DNA of 64,000 bases, from NCBI GenBank assembly GCA_031553915.1, contig JAVBKT010000009.1:1-64000 (forward strand). Reading direction: 5' to 3'. The notes beneath the pieces are model-generated. The model had not been told where the DNA came from. It saw only the letters and a program-made list of their open reading frames with translations, and ran no database searches. Positions 44,432 to 53,316 of the stretch are shown piece after piece. The number at the start of each line of letters is the position of its first letter. Within the stretch, counting starts at the first letter, position 1. The position numbers were made by a program, and so were the translations under genes. The stretch is from HGM13862 sp031553915 (lineage in GTDB: Bacteria > Bacillota > Dehalobacteriia > UBA4068).

Positions 44432-44956
44432 CTATATAGTCTTAACAAATCTACTATTATCAATCAAGAGGCCAATTAAACACAAACCACCTCCCACTTA
44501 CGTTTAGTAGAATAGATGTACATCATTGCCACATTATTTCCAGAAACACTTGTTACCATAAAGAAAGAAGCCCCGGCGCTTGGCTGGGAGCTTCTTTCTT
44601 TATGCTGCTATCAACAGGCTAACATGAATGCTATGGAACAGTTCAAGTTCTTGATAGCAATGCGCAATAAAGGCAACCCGAATGCCTCTATCACCGGGAA
44701 TTATTGGCATGATCAATAGTAAAAATTGCTATCTGATATTGACCACTTGTGGGCAAAAAATAGACAAAAAATTTTAACTAATTCGAGCTTATTATAACAT
44801 AATTGCGGCTTGGGCAATAGTAGATTTGATCTAATTAAGCGCTTTGGCGCATTGACACTGCGGCCAAAAAAGGCGATAATATTTATTAACCAAGCTAAGC
44901 TGCAAACAAGCGAAATTTTCACGTCTGGCCAGAGCGCTGGCAGAAGAGGATGAAAA
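44432..44956. other. intergenic region with long hairpin
   Basis: About 525 bases. CATAAAGAAAGAAGC (44557-44571) pairs exactly with GCTTCTTTCTTTATG (44590-44604) around a GC-rich loop; no T run follows. A 67-codon frame spanning the hairpin has no ribosome site and is not called. The promoter at 44852-44880 lies near the end. Confidence 0.6.
44852..44880 (+). promoter_or_regulatory. promoter of DUF2628-like gene
   Basis: TTGACA (44852-44857), 17 bases, GATAAT (44875-44880). Start site expected near 44887, about 70 bases before ATG. Confidence 0.75.
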
Positions 44957-45424
44957 ATGAACGATTATAATTACAACTATAGCCCGCCAAAACCACAGTT
45001 GCAGGATGAGCTGGCTTATGTGCAGAAAAATATTGACTATTATAACGGTCGCTGGGGTTCAGCCATGGGCTCCAGATATAAAGGCTGGAATTTTGTCTGC
45101 ATGTTTTTTCCCTATGAGTGGATGTGCTACCGCAAAATGTATTTAGAAGCTTTCTTGTCATTTGCAGCAGTATTTGCCTTAAACTTTGCACTCTTTTTTA
45201 TGCCCAGCGAGGTCTTTGTCTGGGCGATACGTTTGGCTTTTGGCGCAGTGGGCAATATGCTTTATTGGCGCAAAAGCCAACGGATGATTAAACGCACTGA
45301 CGCTATGGACGACCAGGATCGTCTGGAATTTTTGCAGGCAAAAGGCGGAACCAGTATCCCCGGCCTAGTTATCTGTGTAGCGCTGGAAATGGGCTATTTG
45401 TTTGTGATCTATTTTCTGCTTTAA
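44957..45424 (+). CDS. DUF2628-like membrane protein
   Basis: A 155-residue protein. Polar Tyr/Asn/Pro-rich N-terminus (1-40); segment FVCMFFPYEWMCYRKMYLEAF followed by hydrophobic helices at about 60-95; a charged loop; and a final helix (about 133-155). The aromatic FFPYEWMCYRKMY motif fits DUF2628-type bacterial membrane proteins of unknown function. GAGGATG precedes ATG, and it has its own promoter and terminator. Confidence 0.72.
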   Translation: MNDYNYNYSPPKPQLQDELAYVQKNIDYYNGRWGSAMGSRYKGWNFVCMFFPYEWMCYRKMYLEAFLSFAAVFALNFALFFMPSEVFVWAIRLAFGAVGNMLYWRKSQRMIKRTDAMDDQDRLEFLQAKGGTSIPGLVICVALEMGYLFVIYFLL

Positions 45425-45458
45425 CAATATTTGGGCTTGCTTGTCCATTTATCTACAT

Positions 45459-45496
45459 ATGCAAAAAAGGCCAAGCATGTTTGGCCTTTTTTGCAT
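45459..45496. terminator. bidirectional terminator
   Basis: ATGCAAAAAAGGCCAA pairs with TTGGCCTTTTTTGCAT around a six-base loop. It lies between convergent genes. Confidence 0.88.
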
Positions 45497-45553
45497 ACGA
45501 GGGGAATTTTGAAGCTTTTTATACCATGAACACATTTAGAAGGAGGTCAATTA

Positions 45554-46030
45554 TTAGTCACTAAGAGCATTATCTATCAATAGCATCAACTCTAGTGCAC
45601 TGCGAAAGCTGATTTCCAGATTCTTGTCCATCCACACCAGGCTACCCTGCCAACTGGCATTTTTACGGAAAACAACTTTAACAGAAAAGGTTGCCAGCTT
45701 GCCACAAGGGATATTCACCTCAACATCCCTCTTGATGCCAGTCTCTGCGGCTTCCTTTTGGTCCAGATCAGAGCCAAAACCTCGTTTTTGAGAAAAGGCT
45801 TGCGGGTATCCTGTATCATCCAGCAATTGTTCCTGCAAAAGAAGCAGTTGCATAGCATTATCAAAAGTTTTCTCTTTGGCATAATATGGATGATAAAACA
45901 CGCCCGACAACCTTTTTTCATCATAATTATTAATAGCCACAATACTGGGGCTACTGATGGTAGAAAAGGGTACGTTTGTCATAGGCTGTTTTTCCATAGA
46001 ATTTGTGCATGCTAAGCCAAAACTTAACAT
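45554..46030 (-). CDS. conserved small protein, unknown
   Basis: A 158-residue protein, not recognised with confidence. The C-terminal half, with GKLATFSVKVVFRKNASWQG and the end SFRSALELMLLIDNALSD, looks like a short beta-rich domain with a closing helix found in small clostridial proteins. The N-terminus has LAC, like a lipobox, but too few hydrophobic residues before it for a signal peptide. A GGAGG lies directly against ATG 46030 with no spacer, which is odd; an in-frame stop lies four codons upstream, so there is no longer start. The next ATG (residue 12) lacks any site. Confidence 0.6.
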   Translation of the reverse strand: MLSFGLACTNSMEKQPMTNVPFSTISSPSIVAINNYDEKRLSGVFYHPYYAKEKTFDNAMQLLLLQEQLLDDTGYPQAFSQKRGFGSDLDQKEAAETGIKRDVEVNIPCGKLATFSVKVVFRKNASWQGSLVWMDKNLEISFRSALELMLLIDNALSD

Positions 46031-46036
46031 CCTCCG

Positions 46037-46664
46037 ATGTTATATAGTAGAACCTGATAATAATATTTTAGAAACAAATTTCTTTCTCTAAAATCAATTA
46101 TACTAAACAAAAGTTACATTAAAATTACATTTCGCATTTTTCTTTACATTTATTTAATAATTTTATAAAATATCACCAAGAATTCTCATTAACACACTAA
46201 GGGATCGCTCGACATAGTCCTAATTGCCGAACTTTATAATGGAGGTATTACCTGACTTAAGATATCATTGTCTATAAACACGGAGGTTATACATTAAGCG
46301 TTTGTATATAAGTATTATTTACTCAAATATTATAGTTAATTTTCCTTTGCAAAAAAATATTTAAAATTGCCAATCTGTCAAGAATATAAACACTATTGGC
46401 AATATGAACGGTGTTTTTGCAAAATTAAACCACTAGCAAAAATCTCTTAAAATAAAATCCATATTTTTATCTAATTCTTCAAAATAATTAATTATTAATA
46501 TTTATTATCACTTAATCTTTACCAAACAGATATAGCTATGCTATAATTATAATAACTTTATTTTTACACATTTTTGGCAATAAAATTTATTGTCAATTTC
46601 ATAGATAATGTATCTCAAAACTGTGTTAATAAAATATCTCACTGCGTTTTATGGAGGTTTCGCA
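46037..46664. other. AT-rich intergenic region, about 630 bases
   Basis: Divergent promoter space. A slightly GC-richer patch at about 46200-46300 holds two GGAGGT(A/T)(A/T)-type ribosome-site look-alikes (TGGAGGTATTACC and CGGAGGTTATAC) but no frame of useful length follows. Several TATAAT-like boxes lie near 46240 and 46540. No gene called. Confidence 0.5.
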
Positions 46665-48440
46665 ATGGAGAAAACTTTTATCGCTATGTTTGGCAGCCTT
46701 GCGCTGCCAGTAATTGTTTGCGAAAACAACAAAGACTGGCCGGTGGTATATATGAACCCGCACGCCGGTTTACTTTTGGCCCCTACCTATTCAGTAAACA
46801 AACTGATTGGCGCTTCCGGCACTGATCATTTATATAGCATTGTTAATTTTATCAACAATAAAGACTATGATTTATTGCGGCAAATTGCCGCCAACAGCGG
46901 CTATATAGAGGATTTTCATACAGAGATTAATACCTTTGAGCAAAGCAAAATATCTGCAGCCTTATTCGGGGTCAATCTTACCGGTTCCGATGGTAAGGAT
47001 TATTTTGTTTTATATGTTCTAAATAATAGCCAAGCAACACAAAATGAACATGAACACCAGGTCAGCGTGCTCCTGACTAATGCCTTTATGGCAGAGGATG
47101 TTGATCTGACCATTAATAATGTTCTAAATATCGCCGGCCGCACAGCAGAAGTCAGCCGGGTGTATGTTTTTGAAGAAACCTCGCCGACCATGACCGCCAA
47201 CACCTATGAATGGTGTGCGGCAAACATTGCGCCCGCTATTCAGGATTTACAAAACCTGCCCAAGGAAGACTACAATTTTGATGTTATCGTTAATTCCGGC
47301 ATGTATATCACCGATGATGTGAGCCGCCTGCCTGCTGATGACCGAGAAATTTTGGAAATGCAGGGTATCAAATCTTTGGCTATTATCACTCTCTATGACA
47401 AAGGACATCCCTTTGGCTATTGCGGTTTTGATGACTGCGAAAGGACGAGAAACTGGAGCAATGATGAAATTCAATATTTAAAAAGCATTTCCGCCCTGCT
47501 TTCGGCTTTGCTCATACGCAGAAATGCCGAGCGCCGTGTCACTGATACGCTGAATATTTTGCAGCTAATCTCCGACGCCTCTAAAGATATTATGTATGCC
47601 AATGATATTGAGGAATATAATTTGCTCTTTGTTAACCGGGCCTTGGCCGAGAGCCTGGGCAAAACTCCGGAGCAACTGATCGGCAAAAAATGCTATCATA
47701 TGCTGCATAAAAACCAGACCGGCCCTTGCGATTTTTGCCCGATACCCAAGGTCAAATATGATGCTGAAAATCAACGCTCCGAGGCATATACCTGGGAGGT
47801 ACATAATGATATTGTTGATAAAACCTATTTGGCAACAGATACGCTTGTGCGCTGGACAGACGGGCGTCTGGTGCATACGGAAACTGCGGTGGATATTTCC
47901 CGCCGCATTGCCAATGAACAACAACTGCGCTATTATGCCTCCACCGATGTCATGACCGGGATCAGTAACCGCGAATGGGGCGCTAATACTCTTACTGAAA
48001 AGCTGAGTACAAATGCTTGCGGCAGCTTAGTCTTCCTGGATATTGACGGGCTGAAAATGGTTAATGATACCTACGGACATGCGGCAGGCGACACTCTACT
48101 GAAAACTACTGTACAAATGGTGCTTGACCATGTTGGGGAGGAGGCTTTTTTCTGCCGCTGGGGCGGTGACGAGTTTTTGCTGTGGCTGCCGCAAGAGGTG
48201 AAGGCGGCACAAGCCATTATTAATAATATCCTAGCTGCCATGCATACCTATAACCAAACCAATCATAACCCGTTTATTCTTTCTTTTAGCTATGGCATAG
48301 TGCCCTTTGCCCACACGGAGGGAAAGGCCAATCTTGACGCTTTGGTCACATCAGCTGACCAGCTGATGTATGCGCACAAGATGGACAAAAGGGGCCGCTT
48401 AAAAAGACGCAGAAGAGGCGATGCTCCGCAGCAATATTAG
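46665..48440 (+). CDS. GAF-PAS-GGDEF diguanylate cyclase
   Basis: A 591-residue signalling enzyme making cyclic di-GMP. ATG 46665 is selected for GGAGG 10-14 bases upstream. Order: N-terminal sensor-like region (1-120), GAF-like domain (about 125-285), PAS-like domain (about 300-420) with a Cys pair in CDFCPIPKVK, and GGDEF domain (about 425-590). The active-site loop is intact (Gly500-Gly501-Asp502-Glu503-Phe504), as are the metal Asp in FLDIDGLKMVND and the substrate residues. The upstream R-x-x-D inhibitory site is missing (GEEA there), so product inhibition is not expected. There is no membrane segment. Confidence 0.92.
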   Translation: MEKTFIAMFGSLALPVIVCENNKDWPVVYMNPHAGLLLAPTYSVNKLIGASGTDHLYSIVNFINNKDYDLLRQIAANSGYIEDFHTEINTFEQSKISAALFGVNLTGSDGKDYFVLYVLNNSQATQNEHEHQVSVLLTNAFMAEDVDLTINNVLNIAGRTAEVSRVYVFEETSPTMTANTYEWCAANIAPAIQDLQNLPKEDYNFDVIVNSGMYITDDVSRLPADDREILEMQGIKSLAIITLYDKGHPFGYCGFDDCERTRNWSNDEIQYLKSISALLSALLIRRNAERRVTDTLNILQLISDASKDIMYANDIEEYNLLFVNRALAESLGKTPEQLIGKKCYHMLHKNQTGPCDFCPIPKVKYDAENQRSEAYTWEVHNDIVDKTYLATDTLVRWTDGRLVHTETAVDISRRIANEQQLRYYASTDVMTGISNREWGANTLTEKLSTNACGSLVFLDIDGLKMVNDTYGHAAGDTLLKTTVQMVLDHVGEEAFFCRWGGDEFLLWLPQEVKAAQAIINNILAAMHTYNQTNHNPFILSFSYGIVPFAHTEGKANLDALVTSADQLMYAHKMDKRGRLKRRRRGDAPQQY

Positions 48441-48468
48441 TTATCCCTTTCTGGCATAGTGATCGGAT

Positions 48469-48500
48469 AAAAAACAGCTGTTAACTAACAGCTGTTTTTT
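48469..48500. terminator. bidirectional terminator
   Basis: AAAAAACAGCTGTT pairs with AACAGCTGTTTTTT around AACT, between convergent cyclase and methyltransferase genes. Confidence 0.88.
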
Positions 48501-49215
48501 ATTGCTTATTTTTCTGTCCGATAATCCCGATGAAATTCATATATTGACCTGCTCCGGTATCCATAGCAATTTTATCATTTTTGGCATAAGGATTATCCGT
48601 TGCCAGCCAGTCATCCCAGGCCTGCGTGAAGCAATCCATCTCACGAAAGGCAAACTGGCTGGAGTGGTTAGCCACAAACATCTTTTTCCACCAGGCAATA
48701 TCATGAAAGGTTTCCATATCCTCAGCAGTCCAGGAAAGTAATATTTCCGCAGGCAGATGACCATGGATATCCTTTTTGAAGCCAGGGATAGCAATGGCCA
48801 CCATACCGCCCGGGCGCAGCAAAGGTTCTATTTTTTCGGCATAGAAATGCTCTTCCCGGCCGAAATAGTGATAGCTGTCAATGCTAACAATCAGGTCAAA
48901 AGATTCCTTTTGATACGGCAAAGCTGCAGCATCAGCATGCACCGCAGTAATCAAATCAGCAACCTGCCATTGTTCAAATCTCCTCGCATTATCCTCTGCC
49001 GCTATCCACAAATCAGTAGCATGTATTTGCGCGCCAAATTCTTTAGCCAGGAAAAAAGAGGTCAATCCCTCGCCACAGCCTAAATCCATCACCGTCATCT
49101 CCGCTGTGATAGATAGATTTGCCGTTAATTCTTCCAGCAGCAACAGGGCATTTGGCCCCATCATATGTTTATTTAATAAGTCTTTAGCATATTTTTCTGT
49201 CCTTTGATACCGCAT
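48499..49215 (-). CDS. class I SAM-dependent methyltransferase
   Basis: A 238-residue Rossmann-fold methyltransferase. SAM motif I is VMDLGCGEG (about 42-50), with an acidic end of strand two at HATDLW and motif IV at FDLIVSIDSYHYFG. The C-terminal part is Trp/Phe-rich. Small-molecule methylation is likely; the acceptor is unknown. AAGGGAG precedes ATG 49215. The LysR gene lies upstream on the same strand, 64 bases away. Confidence 0.87.
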   Translation of the reverse strand: MRYQRTEKYAKDLLNKHMMGPNALLLLEELTANLSITAEMTVMDLGCGEGLTSFFLAKEFGAQIHATDLWIAAEDNARRFEQWQVADLITAVHADAAALPYQKESFDLIVSIDSYHYFGREEHFYAEKIEPLLRPGGMVAIAIPGFKKDIHGHLPAEILLSWTAEDMETFHDIAWWKKMFVANHSSQFAFREMDCFTQAWDDWLATDNPYAKNDKIAMDTGAGQYMNFIGIIGQKNKQ

Positions 49216-49278
49216 TGTTTTACTCCCTTCTTTTAGCCAGCCTCTTTATATATCGGCTTAAGCTTACAAAGGCTGTTT

Positions 49279-50145
49279 TTAGCCGGAACGGTAATGCAAG
49301 TAATCGAGAAAACGCTGCATGGCCAAAGAGAGGGAATTACGGTCTTTCATCACCAGGCCGATTTCACGAAAAGCCGGAACATCCAGCTCCTTGGTGATAA
49401 TCTTATACGGCGCTCTCTGCAGGATCAGCTGCGGCAAGATGCTAATACCCATTCCGCTTTCAACCATTGCCATAATGGCATAATCATCCCAAGTAGTAAA
49501 ACGGATATCAGGGTTGATCTTATGCTGCTCAAAAACGGCGGCTATTTCACCCTTGGCGCTCTTTTCCATCAGCATAAAGGGATAATTTGCCAGCTCTTTG
49601 ACCGGGAACTTTTCACAAGCGGCCAGCGGATGATTTTCCGGCAGAACTACCAGCAGGGGATCTTTCTCAATAAAAATATTCTCCAGCCGCGCATAGCCTG
49701 GCAAACGCAAAAACCCACAGTCTACTCTACCCTCGAGCGCCCATTGCTCAATCTCCAGATAATCACCAAGCAGCAGTTCAAACTCAATCCCCGGATAATC
49801 CGCGCTAAAAGCTTTAACGATATTGGGCAGCCAATGTGTCGCAACACTGGAAAAAGTACCAATACGCAGCAAACCGCTGGCTAAACCCCTCAGCTCATCT
49901 ACAGCTGTCAGCAAACGGGTATTTTTTTCGCAAACCTCTCTGACGAAGGGCAGCAGCTCTAGCCCATCAGAGGTAAGATGCACACCGCCAGGATTGCGCT
50001 TCAACAAAGAAACGCCCCACTGCTCCTCCAAATCATTAATCATATGGCTGATGCCTGATTGGGTATAGCCGAGCATGTCTGCAGCTTTGGTAAAACTGCC
50101 CTGCTCTGAGGCTTTAATAAAAGCCAGATACTTGGCTATGCTCAT
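49279..50145 (-). CDS. LysR-family transcription regulator
   Basis: A 288-residue LysR-type regulator. N-terminal winged HTH (1-60) with GSFTKAADMLGYTQSGISHMINDLE; linker helix; then the periplasmic-binding-like effector domain (about 90-285). AAAGGAG precedes ATG. It diverges from a DMT transporter gene with 111 bases between. AATAATT-N9-AATTATT (50186-50208) there has a T-N11-A core and is a likely operator, so it probably controls the transporter and itself. The effector is unknown. Confidence 0.9.
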   Translation of the reverse strand: MSIAKYLAFIKASEQGSFTKAADMLGYTQSGISHMINDLEEQWGVSLLKRNPGGVHLTSDGLELLPFVREVCEKNTRLLTAVDELRGLASGLLRIGTFSSVATHWLPNIVKAFSADYPGIEFELLLGDYLEIEQWALEGRVDCGFLRLPGYARLENIFIEKDPLLVVLPENHPLAACEKFPVKELANYPFMLMEKSAKGEIAAVFEQHKINPDIRFTTWDDYAIMAMVESGMGISILPQLILQRAPYKIITKELDVPAFREIGLVMKDRNSLSLAMQRFLDYLHYRSG

Positions 50146-50185
50146 ATTTGCTCCTTTGATGAATTTTTCTCATTATAAACATTAA

Positions 50186-50208
50186 AATAATTCTCTTTTA
50201 TAATTATT
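50186..50208. promoter_or_regulatory. candidate LysR operator
   Basis: Inverted repeat AATAATT (50186-50192) / AATTATT (50202-50208) containing T-N11-A, centred between divergent regulator and transporter genes. AT-rich context lowers certainty. Confidence 0.45.
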
Positions 50209-50256
50209 GTCTTTATTGTAAACTAAAGATAGCCAAATAACAAGGGGGCTTTTGCC

Positions 50257-51156
50257 ATGAATAGCAAAACAAAATTTATCATTGCCGTGCTGATTTTTAG
50301 CACCTTAGGCTTATTTGTTAAACAACTTGCTCTTCCGGCAGGTTTAATTGTTTTGTGCAGAGGCGGCATCGGCACATTATTTTTGCTGTTTGTTTTCCTT
50401 GCCGCCAAAAAAAAGTTTTCCCTAAAAATAATCAAAGCAAATCTTTGGCTGTTGCTGGCCAGTGGCCTTGTGTTGGGCGCAGACTGGATATTCCTTTTTG
50501 AAGCATATAAGCATACCAGCGTTTCCCTAACCACAGTGCTGTATTATTTAGAGCCGGCTTTTCTGGTCACCCTCTCTGCTCTCGTGTTTAAAGAAAAGCT
50601 ATCCCGCCTCAAAATATTCTGCATCGGCTTATCTCTCATCGGGCTGATAATGGTCACCGGCCTACTTTCCGGCGGCAACCTCGCCCAGATCAGTATTGCG
50701 GGCATCATTTTCGGCATTGCTGCCGCTCTGGCCTATACCGGATTAACCTTTCTTAACAAATTTATCAAAGGCCTGGTGCCGCTGGAATCAACCATGATTC
50801 AGCTGGCCATAGGCACTGTTGTCGTCCTCCCCTATGCTTTAATAACGGCAGATTTGCCAACATTGACGATTCATACTGCGGATATTGCGATCCTGCTGCT
50901 CTTGGGTGTTGTCCATACCGGGATTGCTTTCTGGCTTTATTTTGATTCTGTGGCCAAATTACCTTCCCAAACCATTGCTGTGCTGGGCTACACAGAACCA
51001 ATAGTTACTATTATCCTCTCTGCTGTGATTTTGCATGAGCGACTGGATTTGCTGCAAATGATGGGCGCGATATTGGTCCTGGGCTCGATGCTGATTAGCC
51101 AGATACAAACAGCCGGCAAAACTCCGCTGTTAACAGCCAAAATAAAAGAGGCCTGA
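50257..51156 (+). CDS. EamA/DMT-family transporter
   Basis: A 299-residue membrane protein with ten hydrophobic helices in two EamA repeats (about 5-135 and 150-285). The end of repeat 1 carries YYLEPAFLVTLSALVFKEKLS and the end of repeat 2 LGYTEPIVTIILSAVILHERL, the classic paired signature. It exports metabolites or amino-acid-like compounds. AAGGGGG precedes ATG. It is divergent from the LysR gene. Its last codons and stop form the left arm of the following terminator. Confidence 0.9.
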   Translation: MNSKTKFIIAVLIFSTLGLFVKQLALPAGLIVLCRGGIGTLFLLFVFLAAKKKFSLKIIKANLWLLLASGLVLGADWIFLFEAYKHTSVSLTTVLYYLEPAFLVTLSALVFKEKLSRLKIFCIGLSLIGLIMVTGLLSGGNLAQISIAGIIFGIAAALAYTGLTFLNKFIKGLVPLESTMIQLAIGTVVVLPYALITADLPTLTIHTADIAILLLLGVVHTGIAFWLYFDSVAKLPSQTIAVLGYTEPIVTIILSAVILHERLDLLQMMGAILVLGSMLISQIQTAGKTPLLTAKIKEA

Positions 51157-51178
51157 GTTCAGGCCTCTTTTATTTTTG
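51139..51178. terminator. bidirectional terminator overlapping a stop codon
   Basis: An 18-base perfect stem, AAAATAAAAGAGGCCTGA (51139-51156, the TGA being the transporter stop) with 51159-51176. Confidence 0.85.
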
Positions 51179-51187
51179 TTTGCATCA

Positions 51188-52303
51188 TCACTCGGCTTTG
51201 GTTTGCTGTTTGCGTCTGATGCGGCGCATCGCCCGCCGCAACAAGCTCCAAAGCAGAGCCACCCCAAAGGCAACCGCCAAGGCATCAGTATACCAGGCAT
51301 GGTGATGCCCCGCCTCTGCCAGGTCGCCGCCATAATGGAATATTGTCTCACCAAAGAGATCAAGAACCAGCCCAAAGATAATCGCCATCACGGCAATCAC
51401 TACCAGATAAATAATGGTCACTTTTTTACCCAAGCTTTTGGCCATCACCATCAAAGAAGCGATATTGGTTGCCGGGCCGACAAAAAGAAAAACAAAAGCC
51501 GCGCCCGGGCTGATACCCTTGGCTATCAAGGTTAAGGCAATGGGAATGGAGGATGTTGAGCACAGATACATCGGCAAGCTGATCACCAGCATCAATAACA
51601 TTGCCGGCAAGCCGCTGCTGAAACCATGCTCCACAAAAAAATCTACCGGAACAAAGGCATTGATGGCCGCAGCCAAGGCCAGGCCAATCAGCAAATGCAC
51701 GGAAATTTCATCGAGAAAGGTGATAAAAGGATAGCTGAAAATATTACTAAAAGACTTTTTAGGCTCTGCCTGGCCATGATGCTCATGTTCCCGGCAAGTA
51801 CAATTCTCATCACAGCAAATATCTCCGACCCCTTCCTGGTGATCCTTTCGGCAAAAAATATTGGTCACAGCGCCGCTGATGATGCCGGTGATAAAAGCGG
51901 CAACAGCGCGGTAAATAGCGATAAACGGCCCCAGCAAACCATATGTCGCAATTAAAACCTCAATGCCTGTTTGCGGGGTAGAGGTTAAAAAGGAGACCAC
52001 AGCGCCATTGCCGGCGCCGTTTTTTTTCATCTCCAGAGCCGTTGGCACCACACCGCAGCTGCACAGAGGCAGGGGGATGCCAATCACGCTGGCCTTGACC
52101 ACTGAGGCAAAATTATCTTTCCCTACAAAACGGCTAATCCATTCCTTTTTAATATAAGTGTTGAGAATGCCAACAAAAAGCAGCCCCAATACCATAAAAG
52201 GCGCCATATCAATAAAGATATGCAAAAACTCATAAAAGAAATCACCAATAGGCGATTGGGAAACTAATTCATCTGTATGCGCATGGGCCAGGATAGTCTG
52301 CAT
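51188..52303 (-). CDS. permease of the SO_0444 / UPF0718 metal-efflux type
   Basis: A 371-residue membrane protein with about eight to ten helices. It has the family box GIPLPLCSCGVVP (about 75-88), a probable metal or thiol site. A cytosolic loop at about 150-190 is Cys/His-rich (DICCDENCTCREHEHHG), as expected for a Cu/Zn-type efflux permease with a metal-binding loop. A second GxPMYLCS motif lies near 240. AAGGAG precedes ATG. Metal specificity cannot be read. No metalloregulator gene is adjacent. Confidence 0.85.
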   Translation of the reverse strand: MQTILAHAHTDELVSQSPIGDFFYEFLHIFIDMAPFMVLGLLFVGILNTYIKKEWISRFVGKDNFASVVKASVIGIPLPLCSCGVVPTALEMKKNGAGNGAVVSFLTSTPQTGIEVLIATYGLLGPFIAIYRAVAAFITGIISGAVTNIFCRKDHQEGVGDICCDENCTCREHEHHGQAEPKKSFSNIFSYPFITFLDEISVHLLIGLALAAAINAFVPVDFFVEHGFSSGLPAMLLMLVISLPMYLCSTSSIPIALTLIAKGISPGAAFVFLFVGPATNIASLMVMAKSLGKKVTIIYLVVIAVMAIIFGLVLDLFGETIFHYGGDLAEAGHHHAWYTDALAVAFGVALLWSLLRRAMRRIRRKQQTKAE

Positions 52304-52543
52304 ATTCGCTCCTTGATTTTGCTGCTGTATCGAAACCGTACTGATTCACAAAAAGAGGATAGCGATATTATATGCAATTTGAGAACAATTATCAAGTTCA
52401 TTTAGTAAAAATACTAAAAAATATGCTTAATAGACAAAAAACACTATTTTTGTTGAGGAGAAGTAATTTACCCATGGCCGATACAGGTAAAATATTTTTT
52501 ATCAAGAATACCGTACATATATAAATAAAAAATGAGGCTGCTT

Positions 52544-53131
52544 ATGTCGGATAATAAACTTCAAAAAACAATTGCCGAGATTATCGAAATCGGTAAACGC
52601 CTATGGACAAGGGGTATGGTTGCCGCCAATGACGGCAATATCAGCTGCCGATGCCAGGAGGGCTTTTTGATCACCAGAAGCGGTGTCAGCAAGGGCTTTC
52701 TTGAGCAAAAGGATATTCTCATCATCAATGATGAAGGCCAACCGCTATCTGCCAATGCGCCGCTGCCGTCAATTGAGACTGCCCTGCACTTGGCTGTTTA
52801 CCGCAATAATCCACAAGCTGCGGCCATTATCCATGCTCACCCGCCATATGCTACTGCTTTTGCCTTAAGTTCTCTTAACATCAATACTTTTCCACTGGAA
52901 GAATTACGCCTGCAGCTGGACGAGGTGCCGCTAATCCCTTATGCTCCGGCAGGCAGCCCGCAGCTGGCCGAGCTTGTTGGCAATTATATGCAAGCAGCGC
53001 GCGCCGGACTGATGGAGCGTCATGGCGCCCTAAGCGTCGGCGCCAGCCTGATGGAGGCCTTATTCCGTATGGAAGCGTTGGAACAAGCGGCAAAAATTAT
53101 CAGCATCAGCAAAAATTTGTCAGCTGATTAG
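52544..53131 (+). CDS. class II aldolase/adducin-family protein
   Basis: A 195-residue zinc aldolase of the fuculose-phosphate aldolase type. Phosphate-binding ANDGNIS (about 26-32), TRSGVSKG, zinc ligands in IHAHPP (His about 91, 93) and RHG (His about 153), and catalytic Glu near IETALH (about 71). ATG 52544 is used with GAGG upstream. It probably cleaves a sugar phosphate to a triose and DHAP or lactaldehyde. No sugar kinase or isomerase lies next to it. Confidence 0.88.
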   Translation: MSDNKLQKTIAEIIEIGKRLWTRGMVAANDGNISCRCQEGFLITRSGVSKGFLEQKDILIINDEGQPLSANAPLPSIETALHLAVYRNNPQAAAIIHAHPPYATAFALSSLNINTFPLEELRLQLDEVPLIPYAPAGSPQLAELVGNYMQAARAGLMERHGALSVGASLMEALFRMEALEQAAKIISISKNLSAD

Positions 53132-53234
53132 CGGCTACAAATACAGTTTCCGCATAAAGCAGGGTAGCAAAAATCAAGTATTACATATGCGAATAATCAT
53201 ATTGACAGCAGTGCTAATATTATCGAAAAGTCTA

Positions 53235-53263
53235 TTGAATAATTACATAGCTATTGGTATAAT
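53235..53263 (+). promoter_or_regulatory. promoter of EIIC-EAL gene
   Basis: TTGAAT (53235-53240), 17 bases, TATAAT (53258-53263) with the TG of an extended -10 just before it. Confidence 0.75.
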
Positions 53264-53316
53264 TAGAAAGAATTACTGCAATTATGCACTATTTTGCCTT
53301 GAGGATGCTGTTTTTT

